From: Thoreauomyces humboldtii
Lineage: Eukaryota > Chytridiomycota > Chytridiomycetes > Spizellomycetales > Powellomycetaceae
Length of the DNA stretch: 51,773 nucleotides
Reading direction: 5' to 3'
NCBI GenBank assembly: GCA_027596035.1
Contig: JADGJA010000044.1
Location: forward strand, 7,763 to 59,535
Both the position numbers and the translations under genes were made by a program. Below the pieces are notes generated by a model. That model was not told the DNA's origin. It saw nothing but the letters and a program-made list of their open reading frames with translations, and made no database searches. Below, piece by piece: positions 36,301-44,731 of this stretch (positions within the stretch are counted from its first letter, which is position 1; each line of letters begins with the position of its first letter).

Positions 36301-39013
36301 CAAAAGTTCGAGGAACTAGCTGATGAAGTCGTCAGTGAACTAGCAAGCTCCCTAAAGGAAGTTCAAGCCGCCAACCTAGAAGATCGTGAGCCTGAAATAG
36401 ATCAGCTTTTTATTTTATGCAACGCTTTGCGAAGGCTGTTCCACTTGTGCACTATCGTCGACTTGGGTGGTTTAGTCAACCCCGTCAAGATGGGCGAAAG
36501 CTCGCAACGCAGCGTTGTCTTTGAAATGCTTCACGAGGTCTTGGACGGAACTCTCGTCACTCTCCATAAATCCTCAGACGATGGGGACAGTCAACTCATC
36601 AGCAATCGTGCAGATGTCCTCGATGATATTGTGGAGACCACACTGAAGATCATGTGCAACGACGTTGTTTGGGAGCTCAAGAAAGCTTTCGGTGAAGCGG
36701 TCGCTGCACAACCTCAGGTGCCATCTCCTTTGGTTGGTGATGCGGACGAAAACGAGACTGTGCCGCCCAAGGCAGCCATTCCTCTCAATGAAGTTGAAGC
36801 TGAGGAAGCCGAAGTACTCCTCGAAACCTACAACAGTAAGGTCGAGCGACTGATCCCCATCATCGAAGCCATCATTGCAGGCGATGACCGGGCAGGATCC
36901 TACAATTTCCATCTCGGTGTCAAGCTTGCCGCCTTTCAGGAAATCACCTTTCTGTATGAGATAACCAACGGAGATGCAGCTATAGTATTCCCCACCATCG
37001 TCAAAACTCCTGCCATTGATATTCAGGAGTCTGGCATTGAGATTGTAGGAAGAGTCGTGGCGGCGGTCACCTACAACGGACGTGACGTGCCTCAGGCCGA
37101 AAGCTTGGAACCACGTCCTACAAATAAACTTACTATAGAGCAGATTGAAGCGGCCCGCGAAGAAGTTGCCAAAGTCGTCGGAGACCTAGCCAGGCTTGTG
37201 CAACGTGGCCTTTTCGATCGTCGGCACGCTGCCCTGCTTTTGCGGTGCTATGGAATACCTACCGAAGAAGGATCTGCGAGAGCAATGATGCAACCATTTG
37301 GAACGATCTGGGACGGCATCGCGGAGCAAGCGTCGAAGAGCATCTTCTTGGTGGAGATGGACCAGGCGGCAGCAACTGTGGCTGACGAACAATCCGGAGG
37401 GAAGCTACAAGACAGACTAAGGACATTCAAGGACACCATCCAAGGCATGGCAGACTTGCTCTGTGATGGATTATCGCAAGTAAGCGCGTTTCTGCCGCAA
37501 TTCATGTGGCATGCGTTTACTGACCAAATGTTTCTGGCTAAAGTCAACTGATCTTTACCTGACATCCAAGGTGGAAACCATCGACCCCGCTCTTACGCTT
37601 GCCAAGCTTCTTGTCGGTTACCTGAAGGCTTGGCTCAACAGAGTCAAGGAAAGCTCGAAGCTGAAGGTCACGCACGGACTCGTTGTTCAGACAATGCTGG
37701 AACTGCTGAAGCAAGGTTGCGATCACATGGTCTATCGCATGGAGCAATGGGCAGTAGTGCATGGCGACCACGAAAACAATCAGATGGAGTTTGTACGACC
37801 CAAAGAGGTCCGGAAAGAACTCTTGGAAGTTAATGAGGCATGGAAGGTTTGGGGTGCCATTGGAGGCGCAGTGCAGCAAATCGTCCACGAGCTTGGCATG
37901 TTAAAGCGCGCCGCTGATAACGAGGATACCATCGATGACGTGGAAGATGTGTAAGTAGCCTTGTAATCCTTCTGGGAACCTGAGCTAATGTTCCTCTCTG
38001 CATTAGAGTAGAGTATGTTTCCCAGAAACTGCTGAGCATCGGTCACAAGCCCGTCGAAACGGAGAGGGAGTGGGCAGGGTACTGGTCGTTTGTCAAGGCG
38101 TTACAAAAGGGCGATTCAACAGTCCGAAGACGTGGGCGAAAACCGAAAGTTGCAGCGAGCCGTGGTGAGTTTTAGGAGCCGGTTGACAATTAGCAGAGCA
38201 AAAGTTTTGCTAATATCCAAGCAAAATGCAGACGTATCTCCAGCGCCAACGGCCGGAAAGCGCAAGAGGACGGCTGCCACCAAGCGCGCGAAGAGCAAAT
38301 CCTCTGGCGAGACCAAGAAGCCAACTAAGAAGCGGGGCAAAAAACATCCTCCAGATGAGGATGACGATGATAGCACCCCAGCTACTACCCCAGCTCCTTC
38401 TCGCCGGTCGTCCCGCGCAGCCGCTAGCGCCAAAAAAAGCTATACTGAGGCAGATGAGGACGAGGAAGCCGCTGACGCTGCGAACGAGCAGGCAGCAGAG
38501 GCCAGTGATGCGCCTTCAGATGAGATGGAAGATGATGCCGGAGAAGACATGCAAAGCACCCCCACGGCTCGGATACCCTCTTCAACACCTTCCGCAACGT
38601 ATAAGAGCCGAAGCAAAACAACCGCACAACCAAATAGCGCTCGTGGGTTGGGACAGAGGAACGCACCGGACGAACCCATCATTGCACCCGCCAGTAGGCC
38701 GGCTCCTGTCGCCAAAAAACACTCGGAAAAGCTTGAGCAAGGTGGCAGTACGCCCTCGAACGACAGCAATCTATCTCGGACTGCAAAGGGCACAAAACGC
38801 AGACGGTCCTCCGTCATTGAGAGCACACCTCCGCCTGCCAAGCATGCCGAGACGAGCGGGCGAGCGCGGAGTCAAGCTCGCGATAGCGACCACAGTTCCG
38901 ACGAGGACGGCGAAGGGGGCAGTGGGGAATTGGACAAGGAGAACGTGCACAGCGAGACTGGCTTCATGAGCTCACCGGAGATCGTGGTGCCTCGGAAACG
39001 TGTTCGGCTTTGA
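33339..39013 (+). CDS. SCC3: Cohesin subunit Scc3/STAG
   Basis: STAG/Scc3 HEAT-repeat subunit of cohesin; binds the Scc1 kleisin and DNA. Nine exons: 33339-33471, 33546-34006, 34069-34164, 34223-34846, 34913-36055, 36118-37479, 37571-37950, 38007-38164 and 38232-39013. Total 5,139 nt, 1,712 aa, against about 1,150-1,260 in yeast and animals. The first ~150 residues are acidic and disordered. The STAG domain is clear (FRKNFTEFWTKWV ... MSSSVCRPFRHTATAAVLAL). The stromalin conserved domain follows (FVHRYRDTDYVIRMECISELG, then LGWLLSDKNHLVRMEAVRSL). A helical C-terminal half reaches about residue 1440, where RRRGRKP resembles an AT-hook core. A 260-residue Lys/Ser/Asp-rich tail ends ENVHSETGFMSSPEIVVPRKRVRL. 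At intron 3 the acceptor at 34222 was preferred over 34204, which would leave a 40-nt intron, shorter than any other here. The tail and AT-hook-like motif explain the extra length. Confidence 0.95.
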
Positions 39014-39116
39014 AACGGCGCTACTGTTGTAGGGACAGCAGGGGATGTGAACCCCTTGAAGAGTTCCGCAAATCAAATCATCATTTCTACTAGTTGTGAA
39101 CATCTGGTCTTGACCT

Positions 39117-39788
39117 TCAAGGAGCCAGTCTGCAAACGTTCCACGGGGCTCCATCGGCTGTCCGGTGGAAGGTGATCCTGTCGTGCAGCCGAGACGGCCG
39201 CCCGGCCCAGAACTCTATCCGGTCTGGTATAACGCGGAATCCACCCCAGAACGGCGGGCGAGGGATGTCGTCTTGGCCTTGAAACCTCGCTTCGACGTTT
39301 GCCTCCAGAGCCTCCAGCTCCGCTCGCCCTCCTTCCAGGGCCGTGCTCTGGGGACTGGTCCAAGCGCCTATCCGACTGGGACGAGGCCGCGAGGCGTAGT
39401 ACGCGTCGCTCTCCTCGGCCGTGGTGCGCTCCACGCGCCCTTCCACACGCACGCTGCGCTGGCCCCACCAGAAGGTCAGTGCGGCCCAGGGGTTGTCCTG
39501 GAGCTCCCTGCCTTTCCTGGATTCGTAGTTGGTGTAGAAGACAAAGCCGCGCGGGTCGTAATCCTTCAGGAGGACCATCCTGCTGGACGGTCGACCAGCC
39601 CTGGAGGAGGTGGCGAGGTTCATCGCGTTCGCTTCGGGCATGGCTGTAGCGTTATCTGGAGATTTTGCGTCCTGGAACCATTCTTCGAACTGGTGGAATG
39701 GGTCCCCCACGTCACGCTCGAGTAATTGATGTTGATCGTACGTCAAGCGCATGTCGGCAACATCAGGACGGGAGATGGGGGTTGACAT
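39117..39788 (-). CDS. PDX3: Pyridoxamine/pyridoxine 5'-phosphate oxidase (Pdx3/PNPO)
   Basis: FMN-dependent oxidase that makes pyridoxal 5'-phosphate from the phosphates of pyridoxine and pyridoxamine. Single exon, 223 aa (yeast Pdx3 228 aa). Visible family signatures: DPFHQFEEWFQDA near the start, AMNLATSSRAGRPSSRMVLLK, GFVFYTNYESRKGRELQDNP (FMN contacts), ALTFWWGQRSVRVEG, and the C-terminal RIEFWAGRPSRLHDR with terminal VCRLAP. The start is placed at the first in-frame ATG (39788). The frame remains open upstream without another ATG, so a short 5' exon with a targeting sequence cannot be excluded. Convergent with SCC3 with only 103 bp between stops. No introns, unlike most neighbours. Confidence 0.95.
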   Translation of the reverse strand: MSTPISRPDVADMRLTYDQHQLLERDVGDPFHQFEEWFQDAKSPDNATAMPEANAMNLATSSRAGRPSSRMVLLKDYDPRGFVFYTNYESRKGRELQDNPWAALTFWWGQRSVRVEGRVERTTAEESDAYYASRPRPSRIGAWTSPQSTALEGGRAELEALEANVEARFQGQDDIPRPPFWGGFRVIPDRIEFWAGRPSRLHDRITFHRTADGAPWNVCRLAP

Positions 39789-40514
39789 GGCGTGTCTTGG
39801 AAAGACGCCTGGTATTCTGCAGATATTTAGATTGCTTCGAGGTTCAAATACTGAACCCACACGGGTCCGTGTTCCACCCGCCTTCCACTATAGAAGTTAC
39901 CATGGTATCGGAACCTTTGTAAACATGTCCCAAAACGTAATTGCATGATTGCGGGAGAGAGGGGGGAGGGCCCTGCTGGGTTTCTGGGGAACGTGCACTT
40001 GCCGTCGTATCTTGCCGGTACTCTTTTGTGCCTCTCATATGCCCGACCCCGCTATTCTATCTCAACGTCCGAATCCCTTCTCAACTTTGCCCAGAACTTT
40101 CCTTCTTCTGAGTCTTCGACGACGAGTACCTACTGTTAAACGGGGCCCCTCATCTCACTCTCTTCCACCTTCCACCTTCCATCTGGCTGGCGTCCACTCC
40201 CTGTCGCCTCACCTTCCGTCTTGGATACGAACCTCGGACCCCCTGTCTCTTTTCCTCACTCCTTCTCTTGCGGAAACCTATAACTGCAGCTCCGTCGGCC
40301 TACTCGACCAACACTTGCTCACCGCCCGTTCGCAGTCTTTGCTGGACTATGTTCACCTGCTGCTCTCTCTGCATAAGAAACGTATCGTCCCTCTGTCTAA
40401 GAACCCTTCCACCGAGACAAGGAGAAGCTTGTCTTCCGCAGACCATTACTCCGTTCAACAACGAGCGACACCATTGAAAGGCAGCGGGAGCGTCAGAAAT
40501 ATCAGGGATCAACA
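39789..40514. promoter_or_regulatory. Divergent promoter region PDX3 / MAF1, pyrimidine-rich on + strand
   Basis: 726 bp, the longest intergenic space here. From about 40010 to 40300 the + strand is strongly C/T-rich (for example CACTCTCTTCCACCTTCCACC), a composition often seen just upstream of fungal transcription starts. A long open frame through it (39949-40518) overlaps the MAF1 start in another frame and has no family features. It may be leader sequence of MAF1. Confidence 0.5.
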
Positions 40515-41371
40515 ATGAAGTATCTATCGGACTATGAGTCGCTGGAGAACATAAACAATCAGCTTTCCTGCATCGATACGGGTGACTGTCGGCTATTCGG
40601 ACGCGTGGAAGCTTATTCCTGTAAGTCAGTCGGTTCGACCTGCGCTCACGTCCTCAGAGTGGTCGTTTAACCAGAAGGGATGTTGGCACAGGCAAGAACA
40701 CGGATGACGATCGAAGACTGAAAGGTCATGTCGACACAAAGTATCCCCCGGATGAAAATGGGACGTTTGAGATCGGATCTTGGCAATCTCCAAGCTCTCC
40801 GGTACTCCCGAGTTTGAACCCACTGAACGATCGCGTGTCGCGGAAAACCTTCTTCTACCTGCTAGCCACCCTCAACGCGGCTTTCCCAGACTACGACTTT
40901 AGCGATCTGAATCCGGAAGCCTTTTCAAAGGTACCCATGAGCATAGTCATCAACACGGTCAACACGACGCTCCTGGTGCACCTCGGAATCGATAGCGCCG
41001 CTCACGCTGTCAGTGCCAAAATCTGGGCCGCCATCGATGAGCCCATCGGGCTCAGTGAATGCGAGATGTACAGCTTCAACCCTGACGGGGACGTAGAGCC
41101 AGATGCCGAAGAGCAAGGGAACCTGTAAGTCATGACAAATTCGTCTGGATAGTACGAGAACATGTTTCTCATTCATGCTTCCGAATCGTTATTTAGGTGG
41201 AGCTTCTACTACTTTTTCCTGAATCGACGGCAAAAAAGAATCGTCTTCTTTACCGCCCGAGCCGTAAGCTGCCTGGCACCAATGCAGCCTGAGGAGAAGA
41301 ACGCGATATACCTCGTGGACGACACAGATCAGAGTGTCGAGGATTTGCATTTTGACGAAGACGACACGTGA
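40515..41371 (+). CDS. MAF1: Maf1, repressor of RNA polymerase III
   Basis: Global negative regulator of Pol III transcription, controlled by TOR/PKA phosphorylation and nuclear import. Three exons: 40515-40620, 40692-41124 and 41197-41371, giving 237 aa (human 256). The start MKYLSDYESLENINNQLSC and GDCRLFGRVEAYSCK are the conserved A box. The middle contains VSRKTFFYLLATLNAAFPDYDFS, and the conserved end of the fold reads LWSFYYFFLNRRQKRIVFFTARAV. The C-terminus is acidic (VDDTDQSVEDLHFDEDDT). The linker between the A box and the rest (residues about 37-95) is short compared with yeast Maf1, so fewer phosphorylation sites are available. The stop codon is followed after 2 nt by the dispersed 3' element (41374). 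Confidence 0.96.
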
Positions 41372-41792
41372 GTTCTATTCTTGCAATAGTGCAGGGTCGC
41401 ACTTAGGGCTCACATGGGATGTATGATATAGAGGTCTCAGCTTCGAGGCTTACACCTTGGGTCAGATGGAAAACATTTGAACACCTTGCAAGGCGCTTTT
41501 GGCGGCGGGTTCTTTTCAGAACCTGCGGAAAAACAGATGAACGCGGCATCGAAAGCACAGCTTAGGGAGAGAACGTGGAATTTCCACGCCTTTGTAAATA
41601 AAATACGACGCATTTGAAAGCTCCATGCAGTATCGGCATAGCCTAGGTCAATGCCCGACGGGTTTGCACACGGAAGGCGCGCTATTCTTAGAGCGAGGCG
41701 TGCAAGCAGAGTCATAGTCCTTTTGGGCATCCTTTTCGGCAAACTTGGGGGCAACCATCCCCAATCCCCTCCCAGCACAACTGTTTTTCGAA
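41372..41792. other. Intergenic region after MAF1
   Basis: 421 bp containing the dispersed 3' element (41374-41420) and an AATAAA at 41597-41602 that could end the MAF1 transcript. No gene is seen. Confidence 0.5.
41374..41420 (+). repeat. Dispersed 3' element, copy B (after MAF1)
   Basis: Starts 2 nt after the MAF1 stop codon, with core TATTCTTGCAATAGTGCAGG. It is 37/47 identical, ungapped, to 15788-15834 behind TEL1. Confidence 0.7.
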
Positions 41793-42782
41793 ATGCAGCG
41801 ATTCGCTAGCCCCACCAACTACAATGAGTACGAAGCAGCTTTAGCGACAGGAGACGTCGCCCCAGTTAACCCGGAACGACGCCGCCCCAGTCTCGTTCAG
41901 AGGGGACGTTCCCCGATCCGGACTCGTTCTTTCTCGGGTCATCTTCCAGGGAAACCTCGTCGCCTGTCCACACCCGGAGACGATCCTTGCGCAGCCTATG
42001 CGGTCGCCGTGGAAGAAGCAGCCGCTCGACAGCACGACCGAGACGACGATTTTCATTATGCCACGGCAGAGTACCCGACTGACCCTCGGGAACGTCCCAT
42101 CAAGCGAGAGTACGATCAAAGAATGCACTCGATCGATCGGGTTTCGATCAAGTCGGAACCAGGAACCACGGCCACCAATCCACCGTCAAAAAGGGCAGCT
42201 TACGTCCCGACAGCTCGTCGACGAGCCGAAACCAGACAAGGTCTCGGTGTCGTGCCCAAAGTCCCACAACCGGGTCCGTACGAGCCGCCTCTGCCACCAT
42301 CTCGTGCGCTGCAGAAGGTCATATCGGCGACGTGCGAAAAAGTTCTTCCTCCTCGCGGGATTTTCGTCGCTGGCCAGGACGGCGAAAGGACGTTGGAAAA
42401 GTGGGCAGCGAGCGTTCCACCTTCCATCGACCTAGCTTCGCTCTATTGGCGAGCCGAAATGACGACGTCGAAAGCTCACAGAAGATCCCGCAGCACTGAA
42501 CCATCTTTGCAAGAATTCCTCTTGGCGCAGGGTTACCTCGCTCGGAAACCGGTACCGCAGCGTGCCCTACCGATCAACACCGAGCCCTCAATGGACTACG
42601 AGCCGGGGAACCGATACGAGCCCAAGAGCTTCCCCATGTACTCCGCGGAACCCAGCTACGTCTGGGCGCCCGCACCGTTGTTTCGACCTTGGACTCCAGT
42701 GCTTCCCTTCTGCAGCGGCGTGGACCAATTTCAGCAGCAGCAGCGGCAGCAGCAGCGCCTGTTGGGAACACCTCACACTTAG
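41793..42782 (+). CDS. Uncharacterised low-complexity protein
   Basis: No family recognised. An intronless frame of 329 aa from the first ATG (41793, MQRFASPTNYNEYEAAL). The frame is open a little further upstream but only via a TTG. The composition is rich in Arg, Pro, Ser and Ala, with Arg-Ser-Pro segments (RRRPSLVQRGRSPIRTRSFSG). Two matches to the SUMOylation pattern psi-K-x-E (IKRE, IKSE) lie within 25 residues. A more ordered-looking middle reads GIFVAGQDGERTLEKWAASV ... DLASLYWRAEM. The C-terminus is aromatic/proline-rich, then FQQQQRQQQRLL. A downstream AATAAA (42870-42875) supports a transcript. It is the only gene in tandem with its left neighbour, so real but unknown is favoured over spurious. 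It could be a regulatory or nuclear protein. Confidence 0.6.
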   Translation: MQRFASPTNYNEYEAALATGDVAPVNPERRRPSLVQRGRSPIRTRSFSGHLPGKPRRLSTPGDDPCAAYAVAVEEAAARQHDRDDDFHYATAEYPTDPRERPIKREYDQRMHSIDRVSIKSEPGTTATNPPSKRAAYVPTARRRAETRQGLGVVPKVPQPGPYEPPLPPSRALQKVISATCEKVLPPRGIFVAGQDGERTLEKWAASVPPSIDLASLYWRAEMTTSKAHRRSRSTEPSLQEFLLAQGYLARKPVPQRALPINTEPSMDYEPGNRYEPKSFPMYSAEPSYVWAPAPLFRPWTPVLPFCSGVDQFQQQQRQQQRLLGTPHT

Positions 42783-42954
42783 ATTTTAGCTTCGATCTAG
42801 CAATTTCTTATTTGATTGCACCACCCATACATTGGTTGGCTAACCCTACGAAAATTATGTTTGCTGGCAAATAAAAGGAAAATCGAAACAAAGCGCAGAG
42901 GAAGAGGACTAAGGCAGCTACAAGATCACAGCAGTCTAGTGTGGGCGCATCCTC
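42783..42954. other. Convergent 3' region
   Basis: 172 bp between the stop codons of the uncharacterised gene and USE1, with AATAAA on the + strand at 42870-42875. Nothing else is seen. Confidence 0.5.
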
Positions 42955-44335
42955 CTACCACAACCAGCCCTCCTTCTCGCTGCCAGTGGACGGGCGATTT
43001 GGTCTGAACAGGCGCATGATGGCAAACGTAAATACGAAAATGATGCAGACGGCAAATACGGTGATCCAAACCATCCATGTGGTTGTCCGGGCCGTTTTGT
43101 TGAGGTCAAGAAGCCGCACCCGTGCATGGTTCACCGCGATCGAATTGCTGTCCAACTGGTCAGATGCGTCATCCATGATCTGCAAGAAGATTTAACATCC
43201 AATTTACGGCGGGCTCATTGAAAGCAGAGGAAACGATGGCTCTCACTATCTTGTCTTTCTTTAGCAGATCGCTGAAACCCACTGTGTTTGCCTTGAGACG
43301 CGCAGCCTGCTGCGCTAACTCTTCTGTCAATTGCTCATGCAACTGGCGGTCTTGCTCTAGTTGCGCGGCATGATCCACTTCATCTGTTTCATTTGTGGCA
43401 AGCATTCCCGATCCTCCGGGTGTGTAGTCCAGTGGGCTTTTAGGATTCCTGGGACAAAGGTGCTTGAGTCGAGGATCGGGTTACCAGTCGATTGCAATTA
43501 TCGATTACCTGCGTTTTCGGAGGTCGCTCTTCGGAGTGTTCAGAAGCTCTTCATGTATGGCGGACGGTCAGCTGCGAGGTTCGACAGCCAAAACGTCGGT
43601 CTCAGCCTACCATCTCGTGCATCCTCGAATGACTGAGGTTCGGCTGGCGGAGTCCACACGGGCCGCAATGGCTCGTGATGAAGAGGAAAATCTTGCGGGC
43701 TCTATCACCACATAGGGCATGCAGTGCTATGTTGGACCTCTGACCAAGACCAAGCTAAGCTGCCTTGATTGACATGGACATTACCTCCAGAAGCTGCTCG
43801 CGCAACTCATCTTCGGCTCTGCGTTGCAACTTGAGTACACGGTCGGCCGCGGCTGCCCGATCCGAGCCGTCACCGGTCTGTGGTAGAGCCGCTAGGGACC
43901 GCATGGATGCCACCGTCTTTCCCACGGATGAAAGCTAGAAATCGGATGTCAGTCGAGCTGTGGGCCAAACGTCGGGTGGGGGAAACAAGGAAGCGATCGT
44001 ACCAGACGGTTCGTGTCCAGCACGGCCTCTAACTGTTCCACTCGTTGACGATATTCGCATAGTGCCGTGTCGTCCCGCTGCCTGGCAGGGTCCGTCTCCA
44101 CGCTGGCGAGAAGTTTATGAAGATGCGCGAGATTCTAGGCAAGGGTCAGCTTCGATGATGGGTGATCAGGGAGCCGTGCAGGATCCACTACTGGAAAACG
44201 AACCGAGTGATACTTCTGCCTGCTCAGCTTGTCACCTTGCCAATCGTCGTCTGGCTTGGCAATGCTCGCTTCGAACCTTGCCAGCAGCCTTCGCAGGTTG
44301 ACCTCAGCATGTGCGTGAGGTTCCCGAGACGGCAT
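42955..44335 (-). CDS. USE1: Use1-like SNARE (Golgi-to-ER traffic)
   Basis: Tail-anchored SNARE of the ER that receives COPI vesicles with Sec20, Ufe1/syntaxin 18 and Sec22. Seven exons: 44335-44204, 44134-44003, 43934-43785, 43701-43611, 43548-43509, 43448-43247 and 43179-42955, giving 323 aa. The N-terminus (AEVNLRRLLARFEASI) matches the Use1 start pattern. A linker contains ELLNTPKSDLRKR. The SNARE helix begins LEQDRQLHEQLTEELAQQAA and continues LLKKDKIIMDDASDQLDSNS. One C-terminal membrane anchor follows (WMVWITVFAVCIIFVFTFAI), with a short tail. The frame is kept across all six introns (60-83 nt). The exon 1 donor is uncertain: GTTCGT after 44204 was chosen, but GTAGTG after 44192 is also in frame and would add four residues. 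Exons 4 and 5 are small and were set by phase and by ELLNTPKSDL. Confidence 0.87.
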
Positions 44336-44731
44336 CTCCAAGAGCTGATGGAGAGAGAAGCGGAGCTTTCCAGTTTCCCGCCTGGCTGTGAGCTGAAGAA
44401 GCTTTAATGGTTTGTACTATCGTCGTCGGTGTACGGCCCTGTCACTCGCAGACTGCAGGACACCAAGCCGAAAAGACAGCGCGCGTTCAGGGGCAGAGCG
44501 AAGTCCGAACCTGCCAGAACCACCCCTACCGGGTACCCCAATGACGGGATACCTGGAGGTTCTCCTCCCCACACTTTCCCCATTCTTCCATTCCCTCGAC
44601 ACTTGCCTTCGCAAGAGTGGCTGCATCGATGTGGGGATCTTGGTCCGAACAACGCCTTCCGATTTTGCAGTAGCGGGGAAGAGTATATCAAAAGCCATCA
44701 GTAATAGATTGTTGAAACACAAAAGCTTCCG
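44336..44731. promoter_or_regulatory. Bidirectional promoter, USE1 / MED25
   Basis: 396 bp between the divergent start codons (44335 minus, 44732 plus). Overlapping short frames occur on both strands but show no family features. Confidence 0.5.

Noticed and set aside
39949..40518. 189-aa plus-strand frame upstream of MAF1
   Set aside because: Pyrimidine-rich low-complexity translation overlapping the MAF1 start in another frame; better explained as promoter or leader.
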